A DNA stretch of 64,000 bases, taken from Agrobacterium vitis. Its GTDB lineage: Bacteria > Pseudomonadota > Alphaproteobacteria > Rhizobiales > Rhizobiaceae. The stretch is from the NCBI RefSeq assembly GCF_037039395.1, contig NZ_CP146242.1, positions 806,001 to 870,000 of the forward strand, given 5' to 3'. Position 1 is the first letter of the stretch, and every line of letters starts with the position of its first letter. The position numbers were made by a program, and so were the translations under genes. Below, one piece after another: positions 27,440 through 36,935 of the stretch. The notes below the pieces were generated by a model that saw only the letters and a list, made by a program, of their open reading frames with translations, was not told the DNA's origin and made no database searches.

Positions 27440-29296
27440 TCAGGACGCCATCGCACGGTGGTGAGTGGCGTGGGTGTGAGAACCATGTGCCAAAGAGGCG
27501 CTTCTGGCCGTTTCAGCACCGTTTTCCAACTTGAACTGTCGCAACAGATCCATCAGCGCATCGGCTTCCGAGGCGAGCGTATGGCTGGCTGCGGTCTGCT
27601 CTTCCACCATGGCGGCGTTTTGCTGTGTGCCCTTGTCCATGTCGGTAACGGCCGTGTTGATCTCCGAGAGGCCAGTCGATTGCTCCCGCGAAGCGGTGAC
27701 GATGGCGGCAACGTTTTCGCTGATCTGCTGGACCGCCGTAACGATCTGTTCCAGTTCGCGGCCCGTCTCGCCGACCAGCGACACCCCTGCCCCAACCTGG
27801 GTGGAGGACGCACTGATCAGCACCTTGATTTCCTTGGCGGCATTGGCGGAGCGCTCGGCCAAGGCCCGCACTTCCTGGGCCACCACGGCAAATCCCTTGC
27901 CTGCATCGCCGGCGCGGGCCGCTTCCACACCGGCATTGAGCGCCAGGAGATTGGTCTGGAAGGCAATATCCTCGATGACGCCGATGATATTGCCTATTTC
28001 GCCGGAGGATTTCTCGATCTGGGTCATGGCGGCCACGGCGTTTCTCACCACTTGGCCGGAGCGCTCGGCACCGGTGCGGGTGGAGGCCACCAACTGGCCG
28101 ACATCTTCGGCGCGGCGTGCGCTGTCTTTCACGGTGCGGGTTACCTGCTCGAGAGCGGCTGCGGTTTCTTCCACAGAGGCCGCCTGCTGTTCGGTCCGCT
28201 TGGCGAGATCGTCTGCCGAGGCGCGAATTTCCGCCGCCCCGGCGTTGATCGCCTGGGCATTGGCGCCCACCGTTTTCAATGCGGCCTGCAACTTGGCAAG
28301 GGATTCGTTGAAATTCACCCGCAACCCATCCAGCCGCTCGACAAAGGGCATGGTGAGGCGATGGGCGACATTGCCGTTGGCGAGCGCCGAAAGCCCTTCG
28401 GCCAATTGCACGACAACGAAGGAAATCTCGTCGGATTCCTGCTGCTTCTGGGCGTGGGCAGCCTGCTGCTCATCTTCGGAGCGGCGACGCATGGTGTCGG
28501 CTTCCTGGGTCAGACGCAGTTTTTCAATCGCCGCATCCTTGAAAACCAAAACGGCCTTTGCCATCCGGCCAACCTCATCGCCCCTGTTAATGGCGGGAAC
28601 ATCGACGCCGTGGTCGCCGGAGGCCAGCTTGCTCATCGCGACAGTCATACCGGTGATCGGGTTGACGATGGAGCGCGCCAGAAGCCAGATCAGCAGGACC
28701 GCCAAGCCACCGGCCAGCGCACAACCGGCCAGCAGCGCCAACTCAAGACGCGACTGCGCATCGCGCTGGATTTCCCGTTGCTCGTTGCCCATCGCCACAA
28801 CTGCGGCCTTTGCCTTGGCGGAAGCATCGCGGAACGCATCCAGTTCGCCTTTCGACGCATAGAGACGGGTGATTTCCTCCACCGTCTTCCCGCTCTTGCG
28901 GGCTTCCAGTTGCGGCAAGACCAATTGCGTGTGAAATCTGTCGGCCGCCGTCTTGATATCGTCCAGCATGGATAGAACGGCCTGATGACCGGCAGCGGCA
29001 GTGCGGGCCTCGTCCATGGATTTCAGCATTTTATCGCGGCTGTCGAAAACGGCCTTATAGGTGCTGTCGGACCCCAGCAGCAGATAGCCTCGTTGATTGA
29101 CGGCTTCTTCCAGCATCGCCTGGAGCGTCAAATCCAGCGCATAACCGACCTGTTCGATCTGGGCGTGTTCCTCAAGCGCCGCCTTGACCTGCCGGCCCTG
29201 GAGAAACACCACGGCAGAAGCAATGAAGCACCCCGCCATGATCGCGACGAAGGTCAGGTAGAGTTTTTTGCTGAGGGACAAATCCTGAAAAGACAT
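27440..29296 (-). CDS. Methyl-accepting chemotaxis protein (CHASE3-HAMP-MCP)
   Basis: A 618-residue chemoreceptor. Membrane helix 1 spans residues 10-32. A periplasmic CHASE3-like helical bundle follows ([19 protein letters not shown]), then helix 2 near residue 190 ([14 protein letters not shown]), HAMP ([19 protein letters not shown]), a second HAMP-like linker, and a cytoplasmic signalling domain with the conserved tip [20 protein letters not shown]. It ends [10 protein letters not shown] and lacks a CheR-docking pentapeptide. The ATG at 29296 has AGGAAGCAGG upstream. Ligand unknown. It lies next to the interrupted receptor. Confidence 0.9.
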   Translation of the reverse strand: MSFQDLSLSKKLYLTFVAIMAGCFIASAVVFLQGRQVKAALEEHAQIEQVGYALDLTLQAMLEEAVNQRGYLLLGSDSTYKAVFDSRDKMLKSMDEARTAAAGHQAVLSMLDDIKTAADRFHTQLVLPQLEARKSGKTVEEITRLYASKGELDAFRDASAKAKAAVVAMGNEQREIQRDAQSRLELALLAGCALAGGLAVLLIWLLARSIVNPITGMTVAMSKLASGDHGVDVPAINRGDEVGRMAKAVLVFKDAAIEKLRLTQEADTMRRRSEDEQQAAHAQKQQESDEISFVVVQLAEGLSALANGNVAHRLTMPFVERLDGLRVNFNESLAKLQAALKTVGANAQAINAGAAEIRASADDLAKRTEQQAASVEETAAALEQVTRTVKDSARRAEDVGQLVASTRTGAERSGQVVRNAVAAMTQIEKSSGEIGNIIGVIEDIAFQTNLLALNAGVEAARAGDAGKGFAVVAQEVRALAERSANAAKEIKVLISASSTQVGAGVSLVGETGRELEQIVTAVQQISENVAAIVTASREQSTGLSEINTAVTDMDKGTQQNAAMVEEQTAASHTLASEADALMDLLRQFKLENGAETARSASLAHGSHTHATHHRAMAS

Positions 29297-29689
29297 GGGG
29301 GCCTGCTTCCTATTCTCACTGCATTTGGGCGGCGGCGATTGCCGCGCGCCATATGAAAGCCCGGTAACCAGACACGAAGCGTCTCAGTCCCTGAAGAGTG
29401 GCTTTCATTCGAGGCGAATATTGCCGCAGCCGGTCTAAAAAAGCGTTACACCTGTACCGTGAATAAGCACATCTACACATTTGATGATCAATTCTGGACA
29501 ACAGGCCTCTATGGATTTGATGAGTGTCAAAAATACCTGTCCGAAAGTATAGATCCTGCGTCCTGCTCTTATCCGGTTGCCGCAGTTTTGCTCTGATGGA
29601 ACCTAGAAATCGCAACCGTTGGCGGATGCGGCCCGGCCTCAAGGGCAAGAGGCTTGCAAGTCGCCCCGGAAACCGTCATTGACGGGGGC
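29297..29689. other. Intergenic region between divergent receptor and tlyA genes
   Basis: Nearly 400 bp that should contain two outward promoters. A 45-codon GTG-started frame at 29459-29596 (NKHIYTFDDQFWTTGLYGF) reads like protein but has no ribosome site, and I do not call it. No repeat or terminator stood out. Confidence 0.5.
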
Positions 29690-30496
29690 ATGACCCAATC
29701 GCCAAACCTTCAATCGCCAAACCTTCAATCGTCGGAACCCCAACGTCTCGACCAGTTGCTGGTTGCTCTCAATCTTTTCGCCAGCCGCTCGCGCGCCCGC
29801 GACGCCGTGCAGCGTGGCGGCGTCAAGGTGAATGGCCGCATAGTGACAAAGCCGAGCCTGACCTTCTCCCCTGATGTGACGATCGAAATCGACGATCCGG
29901 CCCAGGACTATGTGTCGCGCGCCGCGCTGAAGCTGGTGGCTGGCCTCGATCACTTCAAGCTCGACCCCAAGGACCATGTCTGTCTCGACGTCGGTGCCTC
30001 CACCGGTGGCTTTACCGAAGTGCTGCTGCATCGCGGCGCGGCCCATGTGATTGCCATTGATGTCGGCCATGAACAGTTTCATCCCCGGCTGGAAAGCGAT
30101 CCCCGCACCACCAATATCGAAGGGCTGAATGCCCGCTATCTGGAGCCGGAGGATATCGGCAATCAGGAGTTTACCTTCCTGGTCTCCGACGTCTCTTTCA
30201 TTTCGCTGAAACTGGCCCTGGTGCCAGCGCTGGAAATGGCCGAGCCGGGCAGCCATTGCCTGCTGTTGGTCAAGCCCCAATTTGAGGCGGGCCGTGAGGC
30301 CATCAGCAAGGCAGGCCTCCTGAAGGAACCGGAAACCGCACCGCTGGTGGCCGCCGAGCTGGAACGCTGGTTGAGCGAAGACATGGGCTGGACAAGCCTT
30401 GGCCTGATCCCCTCGCCGATTGCCGGTGGCGATGGCAATGTGGAATTCCTGCTGGCAGGGCGAAAGCCTGAAGAACAGCCTGAGGATGCAGAATGA
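29690..30496 (+). CDS. tlyA: TlyA-family rRNA 2'-O-methyltransferase
   Basis: A 268-residue protein. An S4 RNA-binding domain (QRLDQLLVALNLFASRSRAR, then GGVKVNG) is followed by an FtsJ-like Rossmann methyltransferase (LDVGASTGGFTEVLL as the SAM site, DVSFISLK, LLLVKPQFEAG). TlyA proteins methylate ribose in 16S and/or 23S rRNA and sometimes act as hemolysins. The ATG at 29690 is chosen; an upstream in-frame TTG (29654) is possible. The first codons are a tandem repeat (SPNLQ twice). The stop overlaps the next gene by four bases (ATGA). Confidence 0.88.
   Translation: MTQSPNLQSPNLQSSEPQRLDQLLVALNLFASRSRARDAVQRGGVKVNGRIVTKPSLTFSPDVTIEIDDPAQDYVSRAALKLVAGLDHFKLDPKDHVCLDVGASTGGFTEVLLHRGAAHVIAIDVGHEQFHPRLESDPRTTNIEGLNARYLEPEDIGNQEFTFLVSDVSFISLKLALVPALEMAEPGSHCLLLVKPQFEAGREAISKAGLLKEPETAPLVAAELERWLSEDMGWTSLGLIPSPIAGGDGNVEFLLAGRKPEEQPEDAE
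29696..29731 (+). repeat. 15-bp in-frame tandem repeat in the 5' end of tlyA
   Basis: The unit CAATCGCCAAACCTT occurs twice exactly (29696-29710 and 29711-29725), followed by CAATCG. It encodes S-P-N-L-Q pentads in the unstructured leader before the S4 domain. Confidence 0.85.
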
Positions 30497-31749
30497 GCAC
30501 CGAAACCCTGACGATCAACAGCCTCGGCGCCCAGGGCGATGGCATTGCCAATGGTGCGGACGGCCCGGTCTATGTGCCGTTTTCCCTGCCCGGCGAGCGG
30601 GTGGCTATCGCCCGTGTCAAGGACCAGGGCACGATCATGTCGATTGCTTCTGCCTCGCCGGAGCGGATCGAGCCGGTCTGTCGGCATTTCGGCCCTGACG
30701 GGGTCGGCGGAACCTGCGGCGGCTGTTCGCTCCAGCACATGGAAAAATCTGCCTATAATGAATTCAAGCGTTCGACACTGATCGCAGCGCTGAAATCCAA
30801 GGGCATCGAGACCGAGGTAAACCCTTTGGTCGAGGCCTTCCCAGGCGAACGGCGGCGGCTGGTGTTTACAGCCCGCAAGCGGGAAAAGGGCCTGTTGATC
30901 GGCTTCAACCAGGCCGCATCCCGCCATATCGTCGAATTGGAGGAATGTCCCGTCACATCCGCGGGCATTCTCGCCCGGCTGGATGACCTGCGCGCCATTG
31001 GAGCGGCGATTGCCACCGGATCGGATCATTTCCGCATGACGGTGACGGAAACCACCACCGGGCTGGACGTGTCGCTTGACGGCGTGCGGGGCGGCCTGCC
31101 GGACCGCGAACGTCGGGCGATTACCGAAGTCGTGTTGAAAATGCGCGGCGTGGCCCGCGTGTCCGTCAATGGCGAAATCGTCATCGAACCGCATAAGCCG
31201 ATGCTGGATTTCGGCGGGGCGCTGGTCGCCATGCCGCCCGGCACATTTACCCAGGCAACCCGCCAGGCCGAAGACGCCATGACTGCCTTGGTCCTCGACC
31301 ATGTCGGCAAGGCCAAGCGGGTGGCGGATCTGTTTTGCGGGATCGGCACATTTGCACTGAGACTGGCCCGCCAGGCCCAGGTTCTTGCGGTCGAATCCGA
31401 CGAAAAGGCAGTGAAGGCCCTGGATTTGGCCGCCCGCAACACCAAGGGCCTGAAGCCGATCAAGGCCGAAAAGCGCGACCTGTTCCGCCGCCCGCTGATG
31501 GTTTCGGAACTGAAGGGGCTGGACGCCGTGGTCTTTGACCCACCACGGGCTGGTGCCGAGGAACAATGCGCGGAACTTGCCCGCTCGCAGGTGAAAACCA
31601 TCGTCGCCGTCAGCTGCAATGCGCTGACACTGGCCCGCGACCTATCGATCCTGATGGCTGGCGGCTACCGCATCACCGCCGTCACGCCCATCGACCAGTT
31701 CCTCTGGTCGCCGCATGTCGAGGTGGTGGTGGCCCTGACGAAGGCCTGA
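30493..31749 (+). CDS. 23S rRNA (uracil-5-)-methyltransferase, RlmD/RumA type
   Basis: A 418-residue SAM-dependent RNA m5U methyltransferase. An N-terminal TRAM-like domain is followed by a probable [4Fe-4S] site: Cys63, Cys75, Cys78 (GGTCGGCS) and Cys152 (EECPVT). The SAM motif is DLFCGIGTFAL, DPPRAG follows, and the nucleophile Cys is in VSCNALTLARDL. It overlaps tlyA by ATGA, so the two RNA-modification genes form an operon. Which uracil is modified cannot be read from sequence. The stop codon touches an interspersed element. Confidence 0.88.
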   Translation: MSTETLTINSLGAQGDGIANGADGPVYVPFSLPGERVAIARVKDQGTIMSIASASPERIEPVCRHFGPDGVGGTCGGCSLQHMEKSAYNEFKRSTLIAALKSKGIETEVNPLVEAFPGERRRLVFTARKREKGLLIGFNQAASRHIVELEECPVTSAGILARLDDLRAIGAAIATGSDHFRMTVTETTTGLDVSLDGVRGGLPDRERRAITEVVLKMRGVARVSVNGEIVIEPHKPMLDFGGALVAMPPGTFTQATRQAEDAMTALVLDHVGKAKRVADLFCGIGTFALRLARQAQVLAVESDEKAVKALDLAARNTKGLKPIKAEKRDLFRRPLMVSELKGLDAVVFDPPRAGAEEQCAELARSQVKTIVAVSCNALTLARDLSILMAGGYRITAVTPIDQFLWSPHVEVVVALTKA

Positions 31750-31890
31750 CAGTCTGTTCAAGAATTGCGGCTGGTCTGGCGAAAATGGTGATTTCGAGAA
31801 CCGGAACGGAGCGTACTTAACGTACGTGAGTACCGGAAGCGCAGAAATTGCCATTTGCAGACGGCCGGCAGCGATTATTGGATAGACTGT
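31749..31890 (+). repeat. 142-bp element with terminal inverted repeats, copy 1
   Basis: It runs from ACAGTCTGTTCAAGAATTG to the reverse complement of ACAGTCTATCCAATAATCG, so its ends are imperfect inverted repeats of about 19 bp. A central near-palindrome CGTACTTAACGTACG lies at about 31811. The same element, inverted and longer, is at 37541-37737. The first base is the last base of the upstream gene's TGA stop. It has no coding capacity, so it is MITE- or mosaic-element-like. Confidence 0.85.
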
Positions 31891-31907
31891 GAGACGAAGG
31901 CCTGAGA

Positions 31908-32243
31908 TCAATACTGCCGCAGCTTGCCGCTACCAACCGCATTGGCGCAGCGGCAGCTTTCCCCGACCCGGCCCGGACTGGCCGGGCAGGAATACCGCCC
32001 CGCACCCGCATCGCTGGCCGGTGGCTTGATAATGCAGACATAGCGCGGCGGACGGATATTGCCGCCCTGCTGTGGGCCGCCCTGCTGCGGAATGTTGCGG
32101 TTGATCGTATCCGGCTGCGCCTGGGCAAGCTGGACGAGAGGGGTTCCGTAAAGCCGGTCATCGGCAGAGGCTTGCGGAACGGCTGCGCTGGTCGCCATCA
32201 GCAACAGAATGGTCACTGCCGGGATCATCATTGCGAAACGCAT
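31908..32243 (-). CDS. Small secreted cysteine-containing protein
   Basis: A 111-residue exported protein. The signal peptide is MRFAMMIPAVTILLLMATS, with cleavage probably after ASA. The mature part is Gln/Gly/Pro-rich (QQGGPQQGG) and then a compact cysteine region (YVCIIKPP, YSCPAS, ESCRCANAVG) with four cysteines, suggesting two disulfides in the periplasm. ATG 32243 has AAGGA eight bases upstream. Not recognised beyond a resemblance to other small rhizobial secreted proteins. Confidence 0.65.
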   Translation of the reverse strand: MRFAMMIPAVTILLLMATSAAVPQASADDRLYGTPLVQLAQAQPDTINRNIPQQGGPQQGGNIRPPRYVCIIKPPASDAGAGRYSCPASPGRVGESCRCANAVGSGKLRQY

Positions 32244-32271
32244 TGTCTTTATCCTTCCCACATCCGTAGCG

Positions 32272-32294
32272 ATGACCTTTTATATGAAGGTCAT
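32272..32294. promoter_or_regulatory. Inverted repeat upstream of the secreted-protein gene
   Basis: ATGACCTT (32272-32279) and AAGGTCAT (32287-32294) are exact reverse complements separated by seven AT-rich bases. It lies 29 bp before the ATG of the secreted protein and 36 bp after the hydratase gene. It could be an operator or the hairpin of the hydratase transcript. No T run follows, which favours an operator. Confidence 0.35.
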
Positions 32295-32329
32295 TGAAAA
32301 TGCGTTGATGCGGGATTTTTTCCCGACAA

Positions 32330-33088
32330 TCACTTGCGCGCCAGAAATGCCTCGAAAGCAGCCCGCGCCTCGGCGCTTTTCAGTTGCGCGGCAAAATGGG
32401 CCAGTTCTTCGTCCAGACGGGCGAGAATGAGGCTTCGGTCGCCGCGCAGCAGATCCCTGGCGATTTTCAGGGCCTGGGGCGGTTTTTTGGCAAGGCTTGC
32501 GGCAAGCGCCAGGGTTTCGCGCTCCACCGCATCCGGCTCGACCACTTTCCAGATCAAACCTGCCTCGCGCGCTTGCTCGGCTGAAAATCCTTCCCCCAGC
32601 GCCAGAAGCGCGAAGGCGCGCTGGTGGCCCATGGCAAGCGGTGCAAGCAGGCTGGAGGCCGCTTCCGGCACCAGCGCCAGATCGACGAACGGCGTCTTGA
32701 ACAGGCTGCGGCTGGAGGCAATCGTCAGGTCGCAATGCATGTTGAGGGTCGTACCAATGCCGATCGCCAGACCATCGACACCGGAGACCAGCGGCTTTTC
32801 CGTCGCGACCAAGGCCCGCAGCACCAGGGCCGCAGCCGGAAGCTTACTTCCGTCAGACAGGGCATAGGCCAGGAAATCACCCATGTCATTGCCTGCGGTA
32901 AAACAACCTTCGGTGCCAAGGAAAGCGACAGCGCGCACCGCGTCATCGGCCTGCGCCTCATTCAGGGCGGCGGTGATGCGGTGATACATTGCCTCGGTAA
33001 TGGCATTCTTCTTATCCGGCCGATTGAAGCGGATGACCAGCACGCCGGGATGGGTTTCAGGCCGCTCGACAAGGATATGCTCGCTCAT
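32330..33088 (-). CDS. Enoyl-CoA hydratase/isomerase (crotonase) family protein
   Basis: A 252-residue crotonase-fold enzyme. The oxyanion-hole segments are CFTAGNDMGDF near residue 62 and GLAIGIGTTLNMHCDLTIASS near residue 106. FVDLALVPEAASSLL supplies the region of the second catalytic acid. It would hydrate or isomerise an unsaturated acyl-CoA in fatty-acid breakdown. The acyl-CoA dehydrogenase gene ends three bases upstream, so they form an operon of two consecutive beta-oxidation steps. Confidence 0.88.
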   Translation of the reverse strand: MSEHILVERPETHPGVLVIRFNRPDKKNAITEAMYHRITAALNEAQADDAVRAVAFLGTEGCFTAGNDMGDFLAYALSDGSKLPAAALVLRALVATEKPLVSGVDGLAIGIGTTLNMHCDLTIASSRSLFKTPFVDLALVPEAASSLLAPLAMGHQRAFALLALGEGFSAEQAREAGLIWKVVEPDAVERETLALAASLAKKPPQALKIARDLLRGDRSLILARLDEELAHFAAQLKSAEARAAFEAFLARK

Positions 33089-33091
33089 GAT

Positions 33092-34867
33092 TTAGGCCTC
33101 CAGCACGGTACGGGCAGCGGCAAGGCTTGGCCCTCCGCCGACCACGGCCTGTTTCAGGCCGAAGCTCTCAGCCAGCAGGTTTTCCGCTACGAACCGGCAA
33201 AGCGCCACGCGCTTGCTGTCTTCCGCCTCGGCTAAGGCCCCTTTAGCCAGATAGGCGCCGGTCAGGGTCAGGCCGAACAGGCGCAGATAGGGCGTCGCGC
33301 CCGCAAGGGTTTCGGCTTGCGCGCCTTCAGCAAGTTGAGCCAGCAGGTATTCTGTCGCATCCTCGAGATCGCGGATCGAGGCAAGCAGCCGGGTCGCCGT
33401 TTCGCCGAAGCCGGGCCGGTTGCTGGCGTCAACAGCCACGGCAAGGGCTTTCAACTCGTTCAGGAAGCCTCGCACATGCGCGCCCTCAGTCAGCGGCAGC
33501 TTGCGCACCACGAGATCGATCGCCTGGATACCGTTGGTACCCTCATAGATGGGCGCGATGCGGGCGTCGCGCAGCAGACGGGCAGCGCCCGTCTCTTCGA
33601 TAAAGCCCATGCCGCCATGCACCTGAATGCCCATGGAAGCGACATCGACGCCGATATCGGTGGCAAAGCTCTTGGCAATCGGCGTCAAAAACGCAGCGCG
33701 CGCCTGCCAGTGGCGGGCCTCATCGCCTTCGCTATGATGGCTCATGTCGATGGCGTGGGCGCAGGAATAGCAGATGGCCCGCGCCCCTTGGGTCAGCGCC
33801 TTCATGGTCAAAAGCGTGCGTGCCACATCTGGATGCTCGATGATCGGGCTCATGCCCGCGCCGGTCCAGCCCGGTGCCTTGCCCTGGGTGCGCTCTCTCG
33901 CATAGGCGGTGGCAAGCTGGGTGGCGGCTTCGGCAATCGCCACGCCCTGCATGCCGACGGCCAGCCGCGCATTGTTCATCATCGTGAACATGCAGGCGAG
34001 GCCCTTGTTTTCCTCGCCGATCAGATAGCCGATGGCGCCTGGCTCCGAGCCGAACTTGCCATCGCCATAGATCATCGTGCAGGTCGGCGAGCCGTGAATG
34101 CCGAGCTTATGCTCCAGCGAATGGCAATGGAGATCGTTGCGGGCGCCCAGCGACCCGTCATCGCCCACCAGGAATTTCGGCACCAGAAACAGAGAAATGC
34201 CGCGCGTCCCCGCCGGTGCATCCGGCAGCCGGGCCAGAACCAGATGAATGATATTACCGGTCGCCTCGTGCTCGCCCCAGGTGATGTAGATTTTCTGGCC
34301 GAAAATCCGGTAGCTGCCGTCATCGCGGCGCTCAGCGCGGGTTTTCATCACCCCCAGATCCGAACCGGCATGTGGCTCGGTCAGATTCATGGTCGCCATC
34401 CACTCGCCGGAAACGATCCGGTGCAGGAATTTTTCCTTCAGCGCGTCACTGCCATGCGCCGTCAGCGATTCGGCCGCGCCCATGGTCAAGGTCGGCCCCA
34501 GTGCAAAGCCCATGGAGCCGGAATTCCACATTTCCAGCGCCGCGACATTAAGAAGATGCGGCAGGCCCTGGCCGCCATAGCGCTCCTCGGCCACCAGCCC
34601 GTTCCAACCACCTTCGGCCCAGCGGCGATAAAGATCGGCCCAACCATCCGGCAATTGTACCTTGCCATCCACCAGTTTCGCGCCCTGCCGGTCACCATTT
34701 GCGGCCAGCGGCGCGATCTCGTTGGCGGCAAACCGGCCAGCCTCTTCCAGAATGGCATCGGTCAAATCCTCGGAAAGATCGCCAAACCGGCCCTCTTCCA
34801 ACGCCTGCGCCATGCCGGCAACCTGTTTCAGGGTAAAGGCAATTTCCTCCACGGGGGCCTTGTACAT
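33092..34867 (-). CDS. Acyl-CoA dehydrogenase (long, FadE5/AidB-like class)
   Basis: A 591-residue flavoprotein dehydrogenase, longer than the 380-residue classical type. The middle FAD/acyl domain shows MNLTEPHAGSDLGVMKT and KIYITWGEHEATGNIIH. The C-terminal part has GMGFIEETGAARLLRDARI and IYEGTNGIQAIDLV, which includes the FAD dimer contact. It introduces the alpha-beta double bond into acyl-CoA. The start at 34867 has GGAGGAG six bases upstream; an in-frame ATG 18 bases earlier overlaps that site and is unlikely. Transcribed with the hydratase. Confidence 0.9.
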   Translation of the reverse strand: MYKAPVEEIAFTLKQVAGMAQALEEGRFGDLSEDLTDAILEEAGRFAANEIAPLAANGDRQGAKLVDGKVQLPDGWADLYRRWAEGGWNGLVAEERYGGQGLPHLLNVAALEMWNSGSMGFALGPTLTMGAAESLTAHGSDALKEKFLHRIVSGEWMATMNLTEPHAGSDLGVMKTRAERRDDGSYRIFGQKIYITWGEHEATGNIIHLVLARLPDAPAGTRGISLFLVPKFLVGDDGSLGARNDLHCHSLEHKLGIHGSPTCTMIYGDGKFGSEPGAIGYLIGEENKGLACMFTMMNNARLAVGMQGVAIAEAATQLATAYARERTQGKAPGWTGAGMSPIIEHPDVARTLLTMKALTQGARAICYSCAHAIDMSHHSEGDEARHWQARAAFLTPIAKSFATDIGVDVASMGIQVHGGMGFIEETGAARLLRDARIAPIYEGTNGIQAIDLVVRKLPLTEGAHVRGFLNELKALAVAVDASNRPGFGETATRLLASIRDLEDATEYLLAQLAEGAQAETLAGATPYLRLFGLTLTGAYLAKGALAEAEDSKRVALCRFVAENLLAESFGLKQAVVGGGPSLAAARTVLEA

Positions 34868-35099
34868 CGCATTCTCCTCCGCCAAATCCCGGCTTGCAGC
34901 GGGCCACTCCCGACCCGGACAGTTCCTGACACTCCAGCTAATTGATTTTTACGTAAACGTCAATAAATCGCAAGCGCATTCGGGTATTCCCGACAGTTGA
35001 TCCAGGCGTCACAATCGGAGCATATAGGGTAGACCGCCACCAGTGCTGCCCGGCAGTGCCAGAAGTCTATGAGACGTGATGCGAGGAAGTTCGGTATCC

Positions 35100-36095
35100 A
35101 TGCTGACAGCGACCACCCCTATTCCCGGTCTGGTTTGGGCCTATCATATCGACGCCCGCCACCAGCGTGCGACCCGCCTGCCGATGGATGCGACACTGAC
35201 GGGCCTGATGCCGGAACAGGGGTTTCTCTGGCTGCACCTCAACCTTGCCGATGTGCGGGTACCAGGCTTTATCGAACAGTTTGCGGGCCTGAGCGAAGCG
35301 GCCCGCGCCGCCCTGATCAATCACGAGCATCACGCGGCGCTCTCAGTGGATGAGCAGTTGATCTTTGGCACACTGGTGGATTTCCAGCGCGAATTTGCCG
35401 CCGCCACCCGGGACATTGGCTGGCTGCACTTTGCGCTGTCCGACCGGTTCATCATCACCACAAGGCTGCAACCGATCCGCTCGGTGGATATTCTGCGGGG
35501 CGCCATCGAGAAGAATCCAGCGAAATTTTCCTCACCCATGCAGGTCTATGAAGTGCTGGTGGCGGAGTTTCAGCGCGGCATCATGGCGCTGGTGCTGGAG
35601 CTGATGGAAGAGATCAACCGCATTGAGGATGTCGTCTACGATGAGGACATGCGTGACGAACGCACCCAGCTTGCGCCGCTGCGCCGGGTCATCGTCCGGC
35701 TGCATCGCCATTTGCGCGGCATGCTCAGCATGATGCGGCGCGCCAATGCCGTGGATGAGGATGAAATGCCCGCTGGTTTTGAAGATGTGGCGAGCCGCCT
35801 GACCAACCGGCTGGAAGCCGCCGACCACGATGTCTACGCGCTGCATGAGCGCGCCCGGCTGCTGCATGAAGAGATCGACAGCAAGCTCTCTTCCGAGACC
35901 AACCGCCACCTCTACATCCTGTCGCTGATGACGGCCTTTTTGCTGCCGCCCTCGCTGGTCACAGGCTTTTTCGGAATGAACACCTCGCATCTACCCTTTA
36001 CCAGCGGGCCGGAAGGATCGGCCTATGCGATTGCCTTCATCCTCGGGTCGATCTTCCTCGCCTGGTTTATCCTGAAACGCGCCAGAATTCTCTGA
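35100..36095 (+). CDS. CorA/ZntB-family divalent metal transporter
   Basis: A 331-residue inner-membrane protein. A large cytoplasmic alpha/beta domain and a long stalk helix (residues 200-265) lead to two C-terminal helices. The family motif GMN is at the end of the first (TGFFGMNTSHLPF). The absence of the acidic loop of classical CorA and the overall sequence favour ZntB, a zinc/proton transporter, but magnesium or cobalt cannot be excluded. The start is uncertain: ATG 35100 has GAGGAA twelve bases upstream, and GTG/ATG at 35076-35079 are alternatives. Confidence 0.83.
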   Translation: MLTATTPIPGLVWAYHIDARHQRATRLPMDATLTGLMPEQGFLWLHLNLADVRVPGFIEQFAGLSEAARAALINHEHHAALSVDEQLIFGTLVDFQREFAAATRDIGWLHFALSDRFIITTRLQPIRSVDILRGAIEKNPAKFSSPMQVYEVLVAEFQRGIMALVLELMEEINRIEDVVYDEDMRDERTQLAPLRRVIVRLHRHLRGMLSMMRRANAVDEDEMPAGFEDVASRLTNRLEAADHDVYALHERARLLHEEIDSKLSSETNRHLYILSLMTAFLLPPSLVTGFFGMNTSHLPFTSGPEGSAYAIAFILGSIFLAWFILKRARIL

Positions 36096-36101
36096 ACACG
36101 C

Positions 36102-36134
36102 AAAACGCCCGGCGCAATCAGCACCGGGCGTTTT
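36102..36134. terminator. Bidirectional terminator
   Basis: Exact 11-bp arms AAAACGCCCGG (36102-36112) and CCGGGCGTTTT (36124-36134) lie between the convergent transporter and BA14K genes. Confidence 0.88.
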
Positions 36135-36152
36135 ATCATTGAAGAATTTCGC

Positions 36153-36611
36153 TTAATAGTAAGGCGAATAGCACTGCTGGCGCACGCCGCTATAGGTCAC
36201 GAACGTATTGCTGTAGGAATCGTAGCTGCGGTAGCGACCAGCGCACCAATCATAATGGCGTGGATTGACGCCATTGCTATAGGCAGGTGCCACAGGCGCC
36301 GGGCGTGGCTGCGAGGCGATGGCGCCACCAATCAGAGCACCGGCGGCAAAGGCTGCCAGCGGGTACCAGTGTCCGTCATGATGACGGCGATAGCCGGGGC
36401 GCGGACCATCGTAACCCCGGTAGCCACGGTAATAGCCGGGGCCTGGGCGGTAGCCATCGTCATAGCCGCGCCACTGAACCTGTTCCACCGGCACCGCAGA
36501 TTGCGCCACTGGCTGCAAAGTGTTCAGAGGCATGGCATCTGCGGATATAAAAGATGTTGCCAGAACAGCCAATGCCGTACCGGCCACTGCAACGCGCTTG
36601 ATGAAGGTCAT
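36153..36611 (-). CDS. BA14K-like secreted protein
   Basis: A 152-residue exported protein. A signal peptide (VAVAGTALAVLATSFISADA) is followed by a Tyr/Gly/Arg/Pro-rich region with repeated GYR and GYDG-type units. A short hydrophobic glycine-rich helix (LAAFAAGALIGGAIA) comes next. The conserved C-terminal BA14K motif is HYDWCAGRYRSYDSYSNTF, ending QQCYSPYY, with two cysteines. The family was first described as an immunoreactive lectin-like protein of Brucella. ATG 36611 has GGAG about nine bases upstream. Confidence 0.82.
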   Translation of the reverse strand: MTFIKRVAVAGTALAVLATSFISADAMPLNTLQPVAQSAVPVEQVQWRGYDDGYRPGPGYYRGYRGYDGPRPGYRRHHDGHWYPLAAFAAGALIGGAIASQPRPAPVAPAYSNGVNPRHYDWCAGRYRSYDSYSNTFVTYSGVRQQCYSPYY

Positions 36612-36935
36612 GATCGTCGTCTCCATATGATCAATAGAGATAGGGAGGGTAAGCTCGCCTGTCCAGATCACGCCTCATCACAGTTGTTAGACGCATGATA
36701 CGGAACGGCAATACTTGCCCTTATTGCCCCCACCCTAATCAGGTGCGGATGAACCGGCGATTAATACATCTGCCACTCGCCTGTCCGCGGCCAGACAAGC
36801 CTCGCGAAACGCAGCCGGCCTAAAGCTTGGGAAAGTTTCTTTTAACAAGCATCCGGTAATTTACGTGTATCGGTCATTCACTTGGACGACAGCCAATGCG
36901 GCAGCTCGTCATCCTTTGTGTGGAGAGTGCGTTCG
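36612..36935. other. Intergenic region, nothing definite
   Basis: 324 bp between divergent genes. It should hold promoters in both directions. I saw no repeat, hairpin or small gene with support. Confidence 0.5.

Noticed and set aside
27531..28862. 443-codon open frame antisense to a chemoreceptor
   Set aside because: Ser/Ala-rich mirror of the receptor's helical heptads; not a gene.
29459..29596. 45-codon GTG frame before tlyA
   Set aside because: Reads plausibly as protein but has no ribosome site and no recognisable relatives.
33317..34945. 542-codon open frame antisense to the acyl-CoA dehydrogenase
   Set aside because: Typical antisense shadow of GC-rich codons, without domains or ribosome site.
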